From positions 1 to 64,000 of the forward strand of contig CALJNC010000036.1 of assembly GCA_937981995.1 (NCBI GenBank): a stretch of DNA of 64,000 bases, written 5' to 3'. Positions 43,849 to 51,238 of this stretch are shown here, one piece after another (the first letter of the stretch is position 1; every line of letters starts with the position of its first letter). The notes beneath the pieces were generated by a model. It made no database searches, was not told the origin of the DNA, and worked only from the letters and a program-made list of their open reading frames with translations. A program made the position numbers and the translations under genes. The stretch comes from an uncultured Chitinophagaceae bacterium (GTDB taxonomy: Bacteria > Bacteroidota > Bacteroidia > Chitinophagales > Chitinophagaceae).

Positions 43849-44493
43849 CTAACCTTCTATTAAGAAAGTATACACTTCTTTGGGACCATGAACTCCTACA
43901 ACTAAAGTCTTTTCAATATCAGCTGTACGGCTGGGACCTGCAGTTAAACTAAGCATAGATGGTAGCTTGCCATTATACTTTTCCATGATTGCATCTTTAG
44001 CCTCCTGCCAATCCTTCGTTAATTGCGAAGTATAAGCTACCGTAATATGTATAGGAGTATAAATAGGCAATTGCCTGCCATAAGCTTGTGCGCTACTATA
44101 AACTGCGCTCCCCGTTCTTGCTACTAAGCGTTCGCAGGAACTAATAGCTGCATTACTTTCATCAATGTTATAGTCAGGGTTTACAAAACTCATATTCTTC
44201 TCACCAAAAAGCGAAATTAAATGAGCGTCTTTGACAGCAACTTTTGTCCAATTTAAATTATCTGCCAGCATTAAAAATTTAGCTAGCATGTCTTCATTGT
44301 TTTCACAATAAATAAATCGTCCACCTAAATTGGTTAATTCAATTGCATACTGCTCAGCCAATGAAGCTTTATCTTTTGCAAAGATGTCTCCTTTAAAATT
44401 TTCCATTTCAGGAAAAGGTTTTGGCAATTGATTTTCACCTAGCACAGAACGTAGTTTTGATAAAATTCGTTCTCTGCTAGGTGAACTTGCCAT
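43849..44493 (-). CDS. LUD-domain (LutC/YkgG-like) protein
   Basis: A 214-residue cytoplasmic protein of the LutC/YkgG family. In other bacteria LutC is one part of the LutABC complex for lactate oxidation. Typical segments are 'SRERILSKLRSVLG' at the start, 'AISSCERLVARTGSAVYSS' and 'LTAGPSRTADIEKTLVVGVH'. LutA and LutB are not nearby. The gene lies 4 bp after ftsH in the same direction, an arrangement that recurs in the phylum as I recall, so its job may differ from lactate use. Confidence 0.85.
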   Translation of the reverse strand: MASSPSRERILSKLRSVLGENQLPKPFPEMENFKGDIFAKDKASLAEQYAIELTNLGGRFIYCENNEDMLAKFLMLADNLNWTKVAVKDAHLISLFGEKNMSFVNPDYNIDESNAAISSCERLVARTGSAVYSSAQAYGRQLPIYTPIHITVAYTSQLTKDWQEAKDAIMEKYNGKLPSMLSLTAGPSRTADIEKTLVVGVHGPKEVYTFLIEG

Positions 44494-44497
44494 TTAA

Positions 44498-46564
44498 TTA
44501 ATGGTTTACTGAGTTTGGGCTATCTGATGCAGGGCTTTGAGGAGTAGAAGGAGTTCCATTCGCATCAATCGAAGGAGTACTTCCATTTGCCGTTAAATCA
44601 GGTAAAACTTTTGCTTCTTCAAAAGGTCTTTCTCCCAATAATTCAACCATATCATCTTTATACAAAACCTCTTTTTCTAATAGTTGCTCGGCGATGGTAG
44701 TCACTTCATTAATACGTTCACGTAATAATTTTTTTACACGTATATAGGCATTATCAATTAGCTTTCTAACCTCTTCATCAATCATCTCACCCGTTTTCTC
44801 ACTATATGGTTTTTGGAAACCATTTTCATTTTGTGGGTCATAAAATGACACATTACCAATCACTTCTGTCATACCATAGATACTTACCATTGAGTATGCC
44901 ATACGAGTAATTTGTTGCAAATCACTTAAAGCTCCTGTTGATATTTTACCAAATACTATTTCCTCAACGGCACGTCCACCTAATGTCATACACATTTGAT
45001 CTTCAAGCTCTTCTTTGAGGGTTAGGTATTTTTCTTTAGGTAAATATTGCGCATAACCAAGTGCCGCTTCACCGCGCGGAACTATTGTTACTTTAACCAA
45101 TGGGTGTGCATGCTCAAGGTACCAACCTGATACTGCATGTCCTGCCTCGTGGTAAGCAATTACTTTTTTCTCATCAGGAGAAATAATTTTATTCTTCTTT
45201 TCTAAACCACCTATTACACGATCAATAGCATCATTAAAATCTTGCAAGTTGATAGAATCTTTTCCATTACGAGCCGCAATTAAAGCAGCCTCATTACAAA
45301 TATTGGCAATATCAGCACCAGCAAAACCAGGAGTTTGCGATGCAAGTTTAGCTACATCTAAATTTGGATCTGTTTTTAATCCATTAAGATGAACTGAAAA
45401 TATTTTTTCTCTTCCTTTTAAATCCGGAATCCCAATAGAAATTTGTCTATCAAAACGTCCTGGACGAAGTAATGCTGCATCTAATACATCCGGTCTGTTA
45501 GTAGCCGCTACCACAATAATACCGCTATCGCCACTAAAACCATCCATCTCAACTAATAGCTGATTTAACGTATTCTCACGTTCATCATTACTCATCATTT
45601 GATTTTTACCACGGGCGCGCCCAATAGCATCAATCTCATCAATAAATATTATACAAGGTGATTTTTCTCTTGCTTGCTTAAACAAATCACGCACACGACT
45701 TGCGCCCACACCTACAAACATTTCTACAAAGTCACTACCACTCATACTATAAAATGGTACTTGTGCTTCACCGGCCATAGCTTTGGCAAGTAACGTTTTA
45801 CCAGTTCCGGGAGGACCTACTAGTAAACAACCTTTAGGTATCTTGCCTCCCAGCGCAGTATATTTTTTAGGATGCTTAAGGAAATCTACGATCTCCATTA
45901 CTTCCGTTTTTGCCTCATCAAGTCCTGCCACATCATTAAAGGTTACGTTTACTTTTGTTCCTTTATCAAATAGCTTGGCCTTTGATTTTCCAATACTAAA
46001 TAAACCTCCACCGGCTCCACCACCGCCGGCTCCACCGCTCATGCGTTTCATAAGAAAAATCCAAATGGCTATAATGATTGCAATAGGTAATAAGTTTATC
46101 AAAAAACCCCATTCCGATCCTGCATTATTATCATAGGTTCTTTCTATCTCATGTAACTCAGGGTGATTTTGTAATACTTCATTATATTCTTCTTTAAACT
46201 GCTCAACACTACCTATTGAAAAAGAAAAATGAGGTCCTTTCGTTGCCTTTTTAAATTTTTGCTTTGTTTGTCGGGCATATTGTTTTTGACCAATACTATC
46301 CAATGTTACTTCCACGTCCGATTTGTTCACCACGTGTAACTTGGTTACATAATCTTTCTCTAAATAGTCCGTTCTAAATTTCTGAAAAGAAATAATTTCC
46401 TCCCCTCCTCCAAAAGCACCACCACCTTTAAAAAACCACAAAGCCATAATACCAACTACCGCTAGCATATAGATGTAGGACATATTAAACTTTGGCCCTT
46501 TGGGGTTTCCGCCTGAATTATTAGAGAGCGGATTTTGACTATTCTTTTTCTGTTTGTTTTCCAT
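44498..46564 (-). CDS. ftsH: ATP-dependent membrane protease FtsH
   Basis: A 688-residue membrane-anchored AAA+ zinc protease that degrades misassembled membrane proteins and short-lived regulators. It has two transmembrane helices (about 29-46 and 152-173) around a periplasmic domain. The AAA module has Walker A 'GPPGTGKT' (250-257), Walker B '[11 protein letters not shown]', a pore motif '[14 protein letters not shown]' and the SRH region. The protease site is 'HEAGH' (472-476), and the end is Ser/Pro-rich. A TACCTTTG box lies about 22 nt before the ATG. rsfS is upstream and the LUD gene 4 bp downstream. Confidence 0.97.
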   Translation of the reverse strand: MENKQKKNSQNPLSNNSGGNPKGPKFNMSYIYMLAVVGIMALWFFKGGGAFGGGEEIISFQKFRTDYLEKDYVTKLHVVNKSDVEVTLDSIGQKQYARQTKQKFKKATKGPHFSFSIGSVEQFKEEYNEVLQNHPELHEIERTYDNNAGSEWGFLINLLPIAIIIAIWIFLMKRMSGGAGGGGAGGGLFSIGKSKAKLFDKGTKVNVTFNDVAGLDEAKTEVMEIVDFLKHPKKYTALGGKIPKGCLLVGPPGTGKTLLAKAMAGEAQVPFYSMSGSDFVEMFVGVGASRVRDLFKQAREKSPCIIFIDEIDAIGRARGKNQMMSNDERENTLNQLLVEMDGFSGDSGIIVVAATNRPDVLDAALLRPGRFDRQISIGIPDLKGREKIFSVHLNGLKTDPNLDVAKLASQTPGFAGADIANICNEAALIAARNGKDSINLQDFNDAIDRVIGGLEKKNKIISPDEKKVIAYHEAGHAVSGWYLEHAHPLVKVTIVPRGEAALGYAQYLPKEKYLTLKEELEDQMCMTLGGRAVEEIVFGKISTGALSDLQQITRMAYSMVSIYGMTEVIGNVSFYDPQNENGFQKPYSEKTGEMIDEEVRKLIDNAYIRVKKLLRERINEVTTIAEQLLEKEVLYKDDMVELLGERPFEEAKVLPDLTANGSTPSIDANGTPSTPQSPASDSPNSVNH

Positions 46565-46586
46565 CTTTCTGTTCTAAAGAATCATA

Positions 46587-46594
46587 CAAAGGTA
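46587..46594 (-). promoter_or_regulatory. -7 box TACCTTTG of ftsH
   Basis: An exact TAnnTTTG box on the minus strand between rsfS and ftsH. The predicted leader is about 16 nt, so ftsH may have its own promoter apart from rsfS. Confidence 0.5.
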
Positions 46595-46601
46595 CGGTTA
46601 C

Positions 46602-46988
46602 TTAGTGTGTTAACTTGTTAGCATCGTGCCAAAGTTCTTCCAATTGATACAACTCGCGTACAGGAGGCATCATACAATGTATTACTACATCTACATAATC
46701 AAGCACAATCCATTGTTGCCCTTTTTTACCGTCTACTCTGGCTGGTTTTTCGCTACAATTTTCATGTACCTTTTTTTCAATAAAATCGGCTATTGTTTTT
46801 AATTGTACAATATTGCTCGCATCGCATAAAATAAAAAAGTCTGCAATCGATTCTGTAACCTGTGTTAGGTCAAGAGAAACAATATTTTCTCCTTTTTTAT
46901 CTTGCATTGCAGCTATAATATTTTGTATTAGAGGGCTATCAGTTGTGAGACTTGAAGAATTTTTTGTAGAGGGTGATGCTGTTTTCAA
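46602..46988 (-). CDS. rsfS: Ribosomal silencing factor RsfS
   Basis: RsfS binds ribosomal protein L14 and blocks joining of the subunits in poor growth conditions. The 128-residue protein shows 'GENIVSLDLTQVTESIADFF', 'LCDASNIVQLKTIADFIEKK' and 'GQQWIVLDYVDVVIHCMMP', with the usual 'R-x-x-Y-x-L-E-x-L-W' end ('RELYQLEELWHDA'). It starts at TTG; no better start is visible. Divergent from birA, upstream of ftsH. Confidence 0.93.
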   Translation of the reverse strand: MKTASPSTKNSSSLTTDSPLIQNIIAAMQDKKGENIVSLDLTQVTESIADFFILCDASNIVQLKTIADFIEKKVHENCSEKPARVDGKKGQQWIVLDYVDVVIHCMMPPVRELYQLEELWHDANKLTH

Positions 46989-47042
46989 ATAGAATAGTTT
47001 TACGTTTGATGTTCATACAAATTTAGGAGTAAAAAATTAAAA

Positions 47043-47780
47043 ATGACCTTAAAACCCGCCATAGGTTCCAATGTAATTGAGTTTGAGCAAGTAGATAGCA
47101 CAAATGATTATGCTATGCAACTTGCCAATGAGGGGAATGCTGAACATGGCACAACCATCATTGCACAATTTCAAACCAAAGGAAAAGGACAACAAGGAAG
47201 AATATGGCAGGCAAATAAAGAAAAAAATTTACTGCTAAGCGTTATTTTGGATACATCACAAAAAGATATTCAATCTCAGTTTATACTCAATGCTGCCTTT
47301 TGCTCAGCGCTAGCTCACCTACTTATGGAAGATTACGAGATAGGCGATGTAAGTATTAAATGGCCCAACGATTTATATGTGCGCAAGAAAAAAGTTGCAG
47401 GTATATTAATAGAAAATGTAATACGCGGACAGCAATGGCAATACTCAATTGTAGGTATTGGATTAAATGTAAATCAAATCAACTTCCCTCCAGAAATGAT
47501 GGCAAGCTCTATTAAAAATGAAATGGGCAACGAAATAGACATTTCGAACGTACGTAAAAAACTATTTATTCAAATAAACAAAGCATACAAGCAGTATGTA
47601 TCTAATGAGCTAGATCTGATAGCTGAATACAATAGTTTATTGCATGGCTACAACTCTAAAATAAGTTTTATAAAAGAAGGAAAAACGTATACTGGCCAAT
47701 TACATGGCGCTCAACAAAATGGATTGCTATGCATTGATGACGAGCAATACCGCCATGGAGAAATAAAATTATTACTATAA
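47043..47780 (+). CDS. birA: Biotin--[acetyl-CoA-carboxylase] ligase
   Basis: BirA makes biotinyl-AMP and attaches biotin to the carboxyl carrier protein of acetyl-CoA carboxylase. The 245-residue protein is the short form without the N-terminal repressor helix-turn-helix. Motifs: 'VDSTNDYAMQLA', 'AQFQTKGKGQQGRIWQ' (biotin-AMP loop, GRGRxGRxW type), 'DVSIKWPNDLYVRKKKVAGI' with the catalytic KWPND, and 'GIGLNVNQINFP'. It is a single-function enzyme here, transcribed divergently from rsfS. Confidence 0.95.
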   Translation: MTLKPAIGSNVIEFEQVDSTNDYAMQLANEGNAEHGTTIIAQFQTKGKGQQGRIWQANKEKNLLLSVILDTSQKDIQSQFILNAAFCSALAHLLMEDYEIGDVSIKWPNDLYVRKKKVAGILIENVIRGQQWQYSIVGIGLNVNQINFPPEMMASSIKNEMGNEIDISNVRKKLFIQINKAYKQYVSNELDLIAEYNSLLHGYNSKISFIKEGKTYTGQLHGAQQNGLLCIDDEQYRHGEIKLLL

Positions 47781-47817
47781 ATAAACTATCTTACACACTT
47801 ATAAATATTACAATATC

Positions 47818-48450
47818 ATGATCGAACAACTATTTTCTTTGATTCAGCAGGAGTCACAACAAGAAATTATTAATAACCCGGCAATACCAAATGAGCAAAA
47901 TGGCTTAGCGGTAGGACTAGCTACAGAATCAATTTTTGGCGGTTTACAAAACGTATTAGCTAATGGCGGCTTGGAGCAGGTAATGGGATTGTTTGGTAAT
48001 AACCAACAAGGACTTAACCAGCAAAATCCTTTGGTAGGTGGTATTATCCAAAACCTGATAGGACAATTTATGACTCGCTTAGGATTATCTCAGCAAAGCG
48101 CAACTGGTATAGCTAGTGCTTTAATTCCATTAGTTTTGGGTAAGTTAGTTGGTAATACAACAAGTACTGAAAATAATGGTTTTGATATAAATGGTTTACT
48201 TGGATCCTTACTAGGCGGCAAATCAAATCATGGAAATGCGGTACAAATACCAGGTAGAGATAATGGGATTGATTTTGGCGGACTTTTATCTAAGGTAACG
48301 CAAGGTGGCGGATTAGATATTGATGGTGACGGCGATGTAGACTTACAAGATATTATAGCAGCTACAAGTGGAGCCGCTACTAATGTGCAACGCAACCGTC
48401 AAGGCGGTGCCAATGTAATGGATTTAATTGGAGGATTACTAGGAAGATAA
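47818..48450 (+). CDS. Gly-rich DUF937-like protein with one EF-hand loop
   Basis: A 210-residue protein of unknown function with no signal peptide. Residues 1-120 contain short amphipathic helices separated by Gly/Asn/Gln stretches ('SIFGGLQNVLANGG', 'GLSQQSATGIASALIPLVLG'), similar in style to DUF937/YidB proteins. Residues 166-178 form one dockerin-like EF-hand loop 'DIDGDGDVDLQDI', which could bind calcium. The end repeats the 'LIGGLLG' style. It lies 37 bp after birA. The family assignment is tentative. Confidence 0.65.
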   Translation: MIEQLFSLIQQESQQEIINNPAIPNEQNGLAVGLATESIFGGLQNVLANGGLEQVMGLFGNNQQGLNQQNPLVGGIIQNLIGQFMTRLGLSQQSATGIASALIPLVLGKLVGNTTSTENNGFDINGLLGSLLGGKSNHGNAVQIPGRDNGIDFGGLLSKVTQGGGLDIDGDGDVDLQDIIAATSGAATNVQRNRQGGANVMDLIGGLLGR

Positions 48451-48492
48451 TTAAAGCAAGTTGAAACTCTTTATATAAGAGCTTAAATTTAG

Positions 48493-49323
48493 ATGACCCA
48501 TTTCAAACGCATAGCTTGTATACTTATTGCAACTCTGTTTGGAGTGGTTTTTTCATGCTCCGCACAAATAAATTCCAATACCTCTAAACGAAAGAAATAC
48601 GTATATAAAAAACGAACAGCAGAGGAAAAGGCTCGATATTTTACAAAGAAAATGGTGGATAGTCTTACAGTTTCTGAGGGGCAGGAAGATTCATTATTTC
48701 AAATGAATATTGTAGTAAGTCAAAAATTTGATTCCTTAAAACGAATTGTAAATAGCTTAAGTAAAAAAGAACGCTCGGCAGGCTACAGAAGTATTTATGC
48801 TTACCGCGATAGTTGCATGCGTGCGATATTACCACGAAAAGAATTCTTAAAATTCTTGGACTTGGAACGAGAAAAATATGAACGCAAAAAAAGCAAACAA
48901 GAAAATAAAAAACGAGTAGTAAAAAAGAATCCAATTGAAATAATACCCATAGATAAACCTTCGGAAATCAGAGTGGGATCTCCCTACAGCACATGCCAAT
49001 ACAAGTTTAAAGGTACTTCTATTCAACTACCAAAAAGTAATTGGCAAAACAAATACGCCTGGTCGCTTGATAAAAAATTCTTGGTATTGATTCAATATAA
49101 TTTTATTAAAAACGACCCTGGTTTTTTATTATATATAATTGATACCAAAATGGATACCGTAAAAATTACAAAACGAATTAAAGGATTCGTAAAGACTATC
49201 TCGGTTGAAAATAAAGTTATACGATATAATAAGTTTCTTTTTGACGCTGAGAAATCATCTACCGGTACGCTTTGCTGTTACCTTGATGAAGAGTACCCTA
49301 TCATCCAACTAACCGAAGATTAA
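48493..49323 (+). CDS. Exported hypothetical protein with Spy-like helical region
   Basis: A 276-residue protein with a signal peptide ('IACILIATLFGVVFSCSAQ'). Residues about 35-130 are helical and charged ('EEKARYFTKKMVDSLTVSEG', 'SLFQMNIVVSQKFDSL'), resembling the Spy/CpxP-like helical proteins that Bacteroidota export, which act as periplasmic chaperones or metal-stress factors. A Lys-rich linker and a beta-rich C-terminal half (about 160-276) of unknown fold follow. It stands before a convergent hemD-like gene with a shared hairpin terminator. The function is inferred weakly. Confidence 0.6.
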   Translation: MTHFKRIACILIATLFGVVFSCSAQINSNTSKRKKYVYKKRTAEEKARYFTKKMVDSLTVSEGQEDSLFQMNIVVSQKFDSLKRIVNSLSKKERSAGYRSIYAYRDSCMRAILPRKEFLKFLDLEREKYERKKSKQENKKRVVKKNPIEIIPIDKPSEIRVGSPYSTCQYKFKGTSIQLPKSNWQNKYAWSLDKKFLVLIQYNFIKNDPGFLLYIIDTKMDTVKITKRIKGFVKTISVENKVIRYNKFLFDAEKSSTGTLCCYLDEEYPIIQLTED

Positions 49324-49352
49324 AAAAGGAAGAGCAAGCTCTTCCTTTTTAA
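49323..49352. terminator. Bidirectional hairpin terminator
   Basis: AAAAGGAAGAGC pairs with GCTCTTCCTTTT around an AA loop. It lies directly after the stop of the plus-strand gene and 22 bp before the convergent hemD-like stop, so it serves both. Confidence 0.85.
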
Positions 49353-49373
49353 TTTATATAGTTTAAGTAAAAA

Positions 49374-50234
49374 CTATTTATTCTCGTTTAAATAATGCTT
49401 TAAGGCTGCTACCATTGATGGCATGTTAGGTTGTGGAGCTTCAATTTGTAAGCTCAACCCTGCGTCTAAAGCGGCTGCTTTTGTTTTGGGACCAAATGTT
49501 GCAACGGCCGTACCGTTTTGCTTGTACTTTGGATTATTTTCAAATAGCGACTTTACACCACTTGGGCTAAAGAATACTAATACGTCATGATCCTTTTTAA
49601 TAATGTCCTCACAGTTGTTACATACCGTGCGGTATAGTACTGCTTCTCGCCATTCTATCTCATGCTCATCTAATGTGCTGGTAACTTTCTTATGTATTAA
49701 ATCATTTACCGGTACAATAAACTTCTCTTTTACTCTGTGTTTTAAGATTGATTCTAATAATCCGTCTACACCACCTGAACCAAAGAAAATTTTACGCTTA
49801 CGATAAACAATAAATTTTTGCAGGTATAAAGCAACTGCTTCTGAAATACAGAAGTACTTCATATCACCATTTACTTTTACTCTTAACTCCTCGCATAATC
49901 TAAAGAAATGATCAATTGCATTACGACTTGTAAAAATAATAGCCGTTTGATTTTGAACATCTACTTTTTGCTTGCGAAACTCTTTTGAGGTAACACCTTC
50001 AACTACAATAAATGGATAGAAATCAATTTCTACACCAAACTTACGCTCTAAATCAAAATAGGGAGATTTTGGAGAACTTGGTTGAGGCTGAGAGATTAAT
50101 ATGCTTTTAATCTTTTTCTTAGCAGCTGCCGACTTTTTTGTCTTTGCTTTTGCCTTTGACTTTGCTGCCGCTGGCTTCTTTTTAGCTGTTGAAGATTTTT
50201 TTGCCACTTTCTTTTTAACTGCTACTTTGCTCAT
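49374..50234 (-). CDS. hemD: Uroporphyrinogen-III synthase family protein with H1-like N-terminal tail
   Basis: A 286-residue protein. Residues about 43-286 match the uroporphyrinogen-III synthase fold ('KSILISQPQPSSPKSPYFDL', 'AIIFTSRNAIDHFF', 'FFGSGGVDGLL', 'VLVFFSPSGVKSLFE', 'TAVATFGPKTKAAALDAGL'), which closes hydroxymethylbilane in heme synthesis. Residues 1-42 are almost only Lys, Ala and Ser ('KKKVAKKSSTAKKKPAAAKS'), like bacterial histone H1 tails. The enzyme does not need such a tail, so DNA or RNA binding is suggested. It lies 31 bp after the DUF4271 gene; in my memory this pairing is common in the phylum. Confidence 0.85.
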   Translation of the reverse strand: MSKVAVKKKVAKKSSTAKKKPAAAKSKAKAKTKKSAAAKKKIKSILISQPQPSSPKSPYFDLERKFGVEIDFYPFIVVEGVTSKEFRKQKVDVQNQTAIIFTSRNAIDHFFRLCEELRVKVNGDMKYFCISEAVALYLQKFIVYRKRKIFFGSGGVDGLLESILKHRVKEKFIVPVNDLIHKKVTSTLDEHEIEWREAVLYRTVCNNCEDIIKKDHDVLVFFSPSGVKSLFENNPKYKQNGTAVATFGPKTKAAALDAGLSLQIEAPQPNMPSMVAALKHYLNENK

Positions 50235-50265
50235 AAAACCCTTTCTTCAAAAAAATAAAACGAAC

Positions 50266-51087
50266 TTATGCTCCAATAGTGTTATGCACATATCGTACAC
50301 AAACGGCCAAGGGTATAATTTCGAAGGCACAAAGATAGATAATAAAGTGTAAAAAACTAACACCTGACATATTTCTAACATAAGCCATATTTATTAAAGC
50401 CTTGTAAATCAATGAGATAACTACAATTATCCCACCTATAAAAAGTAAAATAATGGAAATTTTAGCTGGTAACAACAGCATAGCCCCACCTACAGGGAGC
50501 AGAATGAATCCTAAAAGTTGATTGACTACTGATATATGCTTAAAAAAAGTAGTAGCAGTGCCCGAAAGTTTAAAAATTAATGCAACTGCATGTATAGATA
50601 CTCTTTTTAAAATGAATAGTCCTATCACCGCACCTACACCCCAAATCCAAAACATCAATTCCGACTGCTGCAAGCCGGTAAAGAATTTAATAAACTGTCC
50701 CAATAAAAAACCACAACTAATATAATAAAGGATGGTAAACATCACGCGGGCCAATTGATTACGCCAGAGGCTGTCTTTACTCGTCATACGGCCTAGGGTA
50801 CTCTTGCTTAAAACGTTTACTAAATCATCTAAATGCCTAGCATAAAAAAAACGTAGCAAGCCAAAAAATAAAAATGATGCCAAGCCAATAAAAAAAAGAG
50901 GCGTGCCCCCAGATGTTGATCGCACATCGCCTAAATCTTTTAATTGATTGATAGGCGTTCCAGCCATTTGTTCATTCTCACTTGTATCTCTTTGATCAAC
51001 GGTAAGAGAGTCCGCCAATAATGAATCCTGCGCAAACGAATAAAAGCTCAAACCAAGTAAAACCAATAATATGTAAATAGCACGCAC
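50266..51087 (-). CDS. DUF4271 membrane protein
   Basis: A 274-residue membrane protein of unknown function. I place the start at the GTG at 51087 because a TACCTTTG box ends 5 nt before it, and because this start gives a clean signal peptide ('AIYILLVLLGLSFYSFAQ'). The longer frame would have its start upstream of the promoter. A polar Ser/Asp/Thr stretch is followed by about six transmembrane helices (from about residue 62) ending 'FEIIPLAVCVRYVH'. It precedes the hemD-like gene in the same direction and is divergent from parC. Confidence 0.85.
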   Translation of the reverse strand: MRAIYILLVLLGLSFYSFAQDSLLADSLTVDQRDTSENEQMAGTPINQLKDLGDVRSTSGGTPLFFIGLASFLFFGLLRFFYARHLDDLVNVLSKSTLGRMTSKDSLWRNQLARVMFTILYYISCGFLLGQFIKFFTGLQQSELMFWIWGVGAVIGLFILKRVSIHAVALIFKLSGTATTFFKHISVVNQLLGFILLPVGGAMLLLPAKISIILLFIGGIIVVISLIYKALINMAYVRNMSGVSFLHFIIYLCAFEIIPLAVCVRYVHNTIGA

Positions 51088-51092
51088 GAAAC

Positions 51093-51100
51093 CAAAGGTA
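51093..51100 (-). promoter_or_regulatory. -7 box TACCTTTG of the DUF4271 gene
   Basis: An exact TAnnTTTG box ends 5 nt before the GTG at 51087; it decides the start codon of the DUF4271-hemD operon. Confidence 0.6.
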
Positions 51101-51225
51101 ACACTCAACACCTCTTCAACGTATGGAATACCTAAAATTGAACCTATAATTTTTCTCTTTTTTATCCTCTTATAAATTCACACACTATGTGATTAAAATT
51201 AAACGTAAAAGAAAGCGTTCCGTTT

Positions 51226-51233
51226 TACATTTG
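51226..51233 (+). promoter_or_regulatory. -7 box TACATTTG of parC
   Basis: An exact TAnnTTTG box ends 5 nt before the ATG at 51239; a leaderless transcript is predicted. Confidence 0.6.
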
Positions 51234-51238
51234 GCTTT

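Noticed and set aside
47043-47780. BirA as a biotin-operon repressor
   Set aside because: The N-terminal helix-turn-helix is absent; the protein begins directly with the ligase domain.
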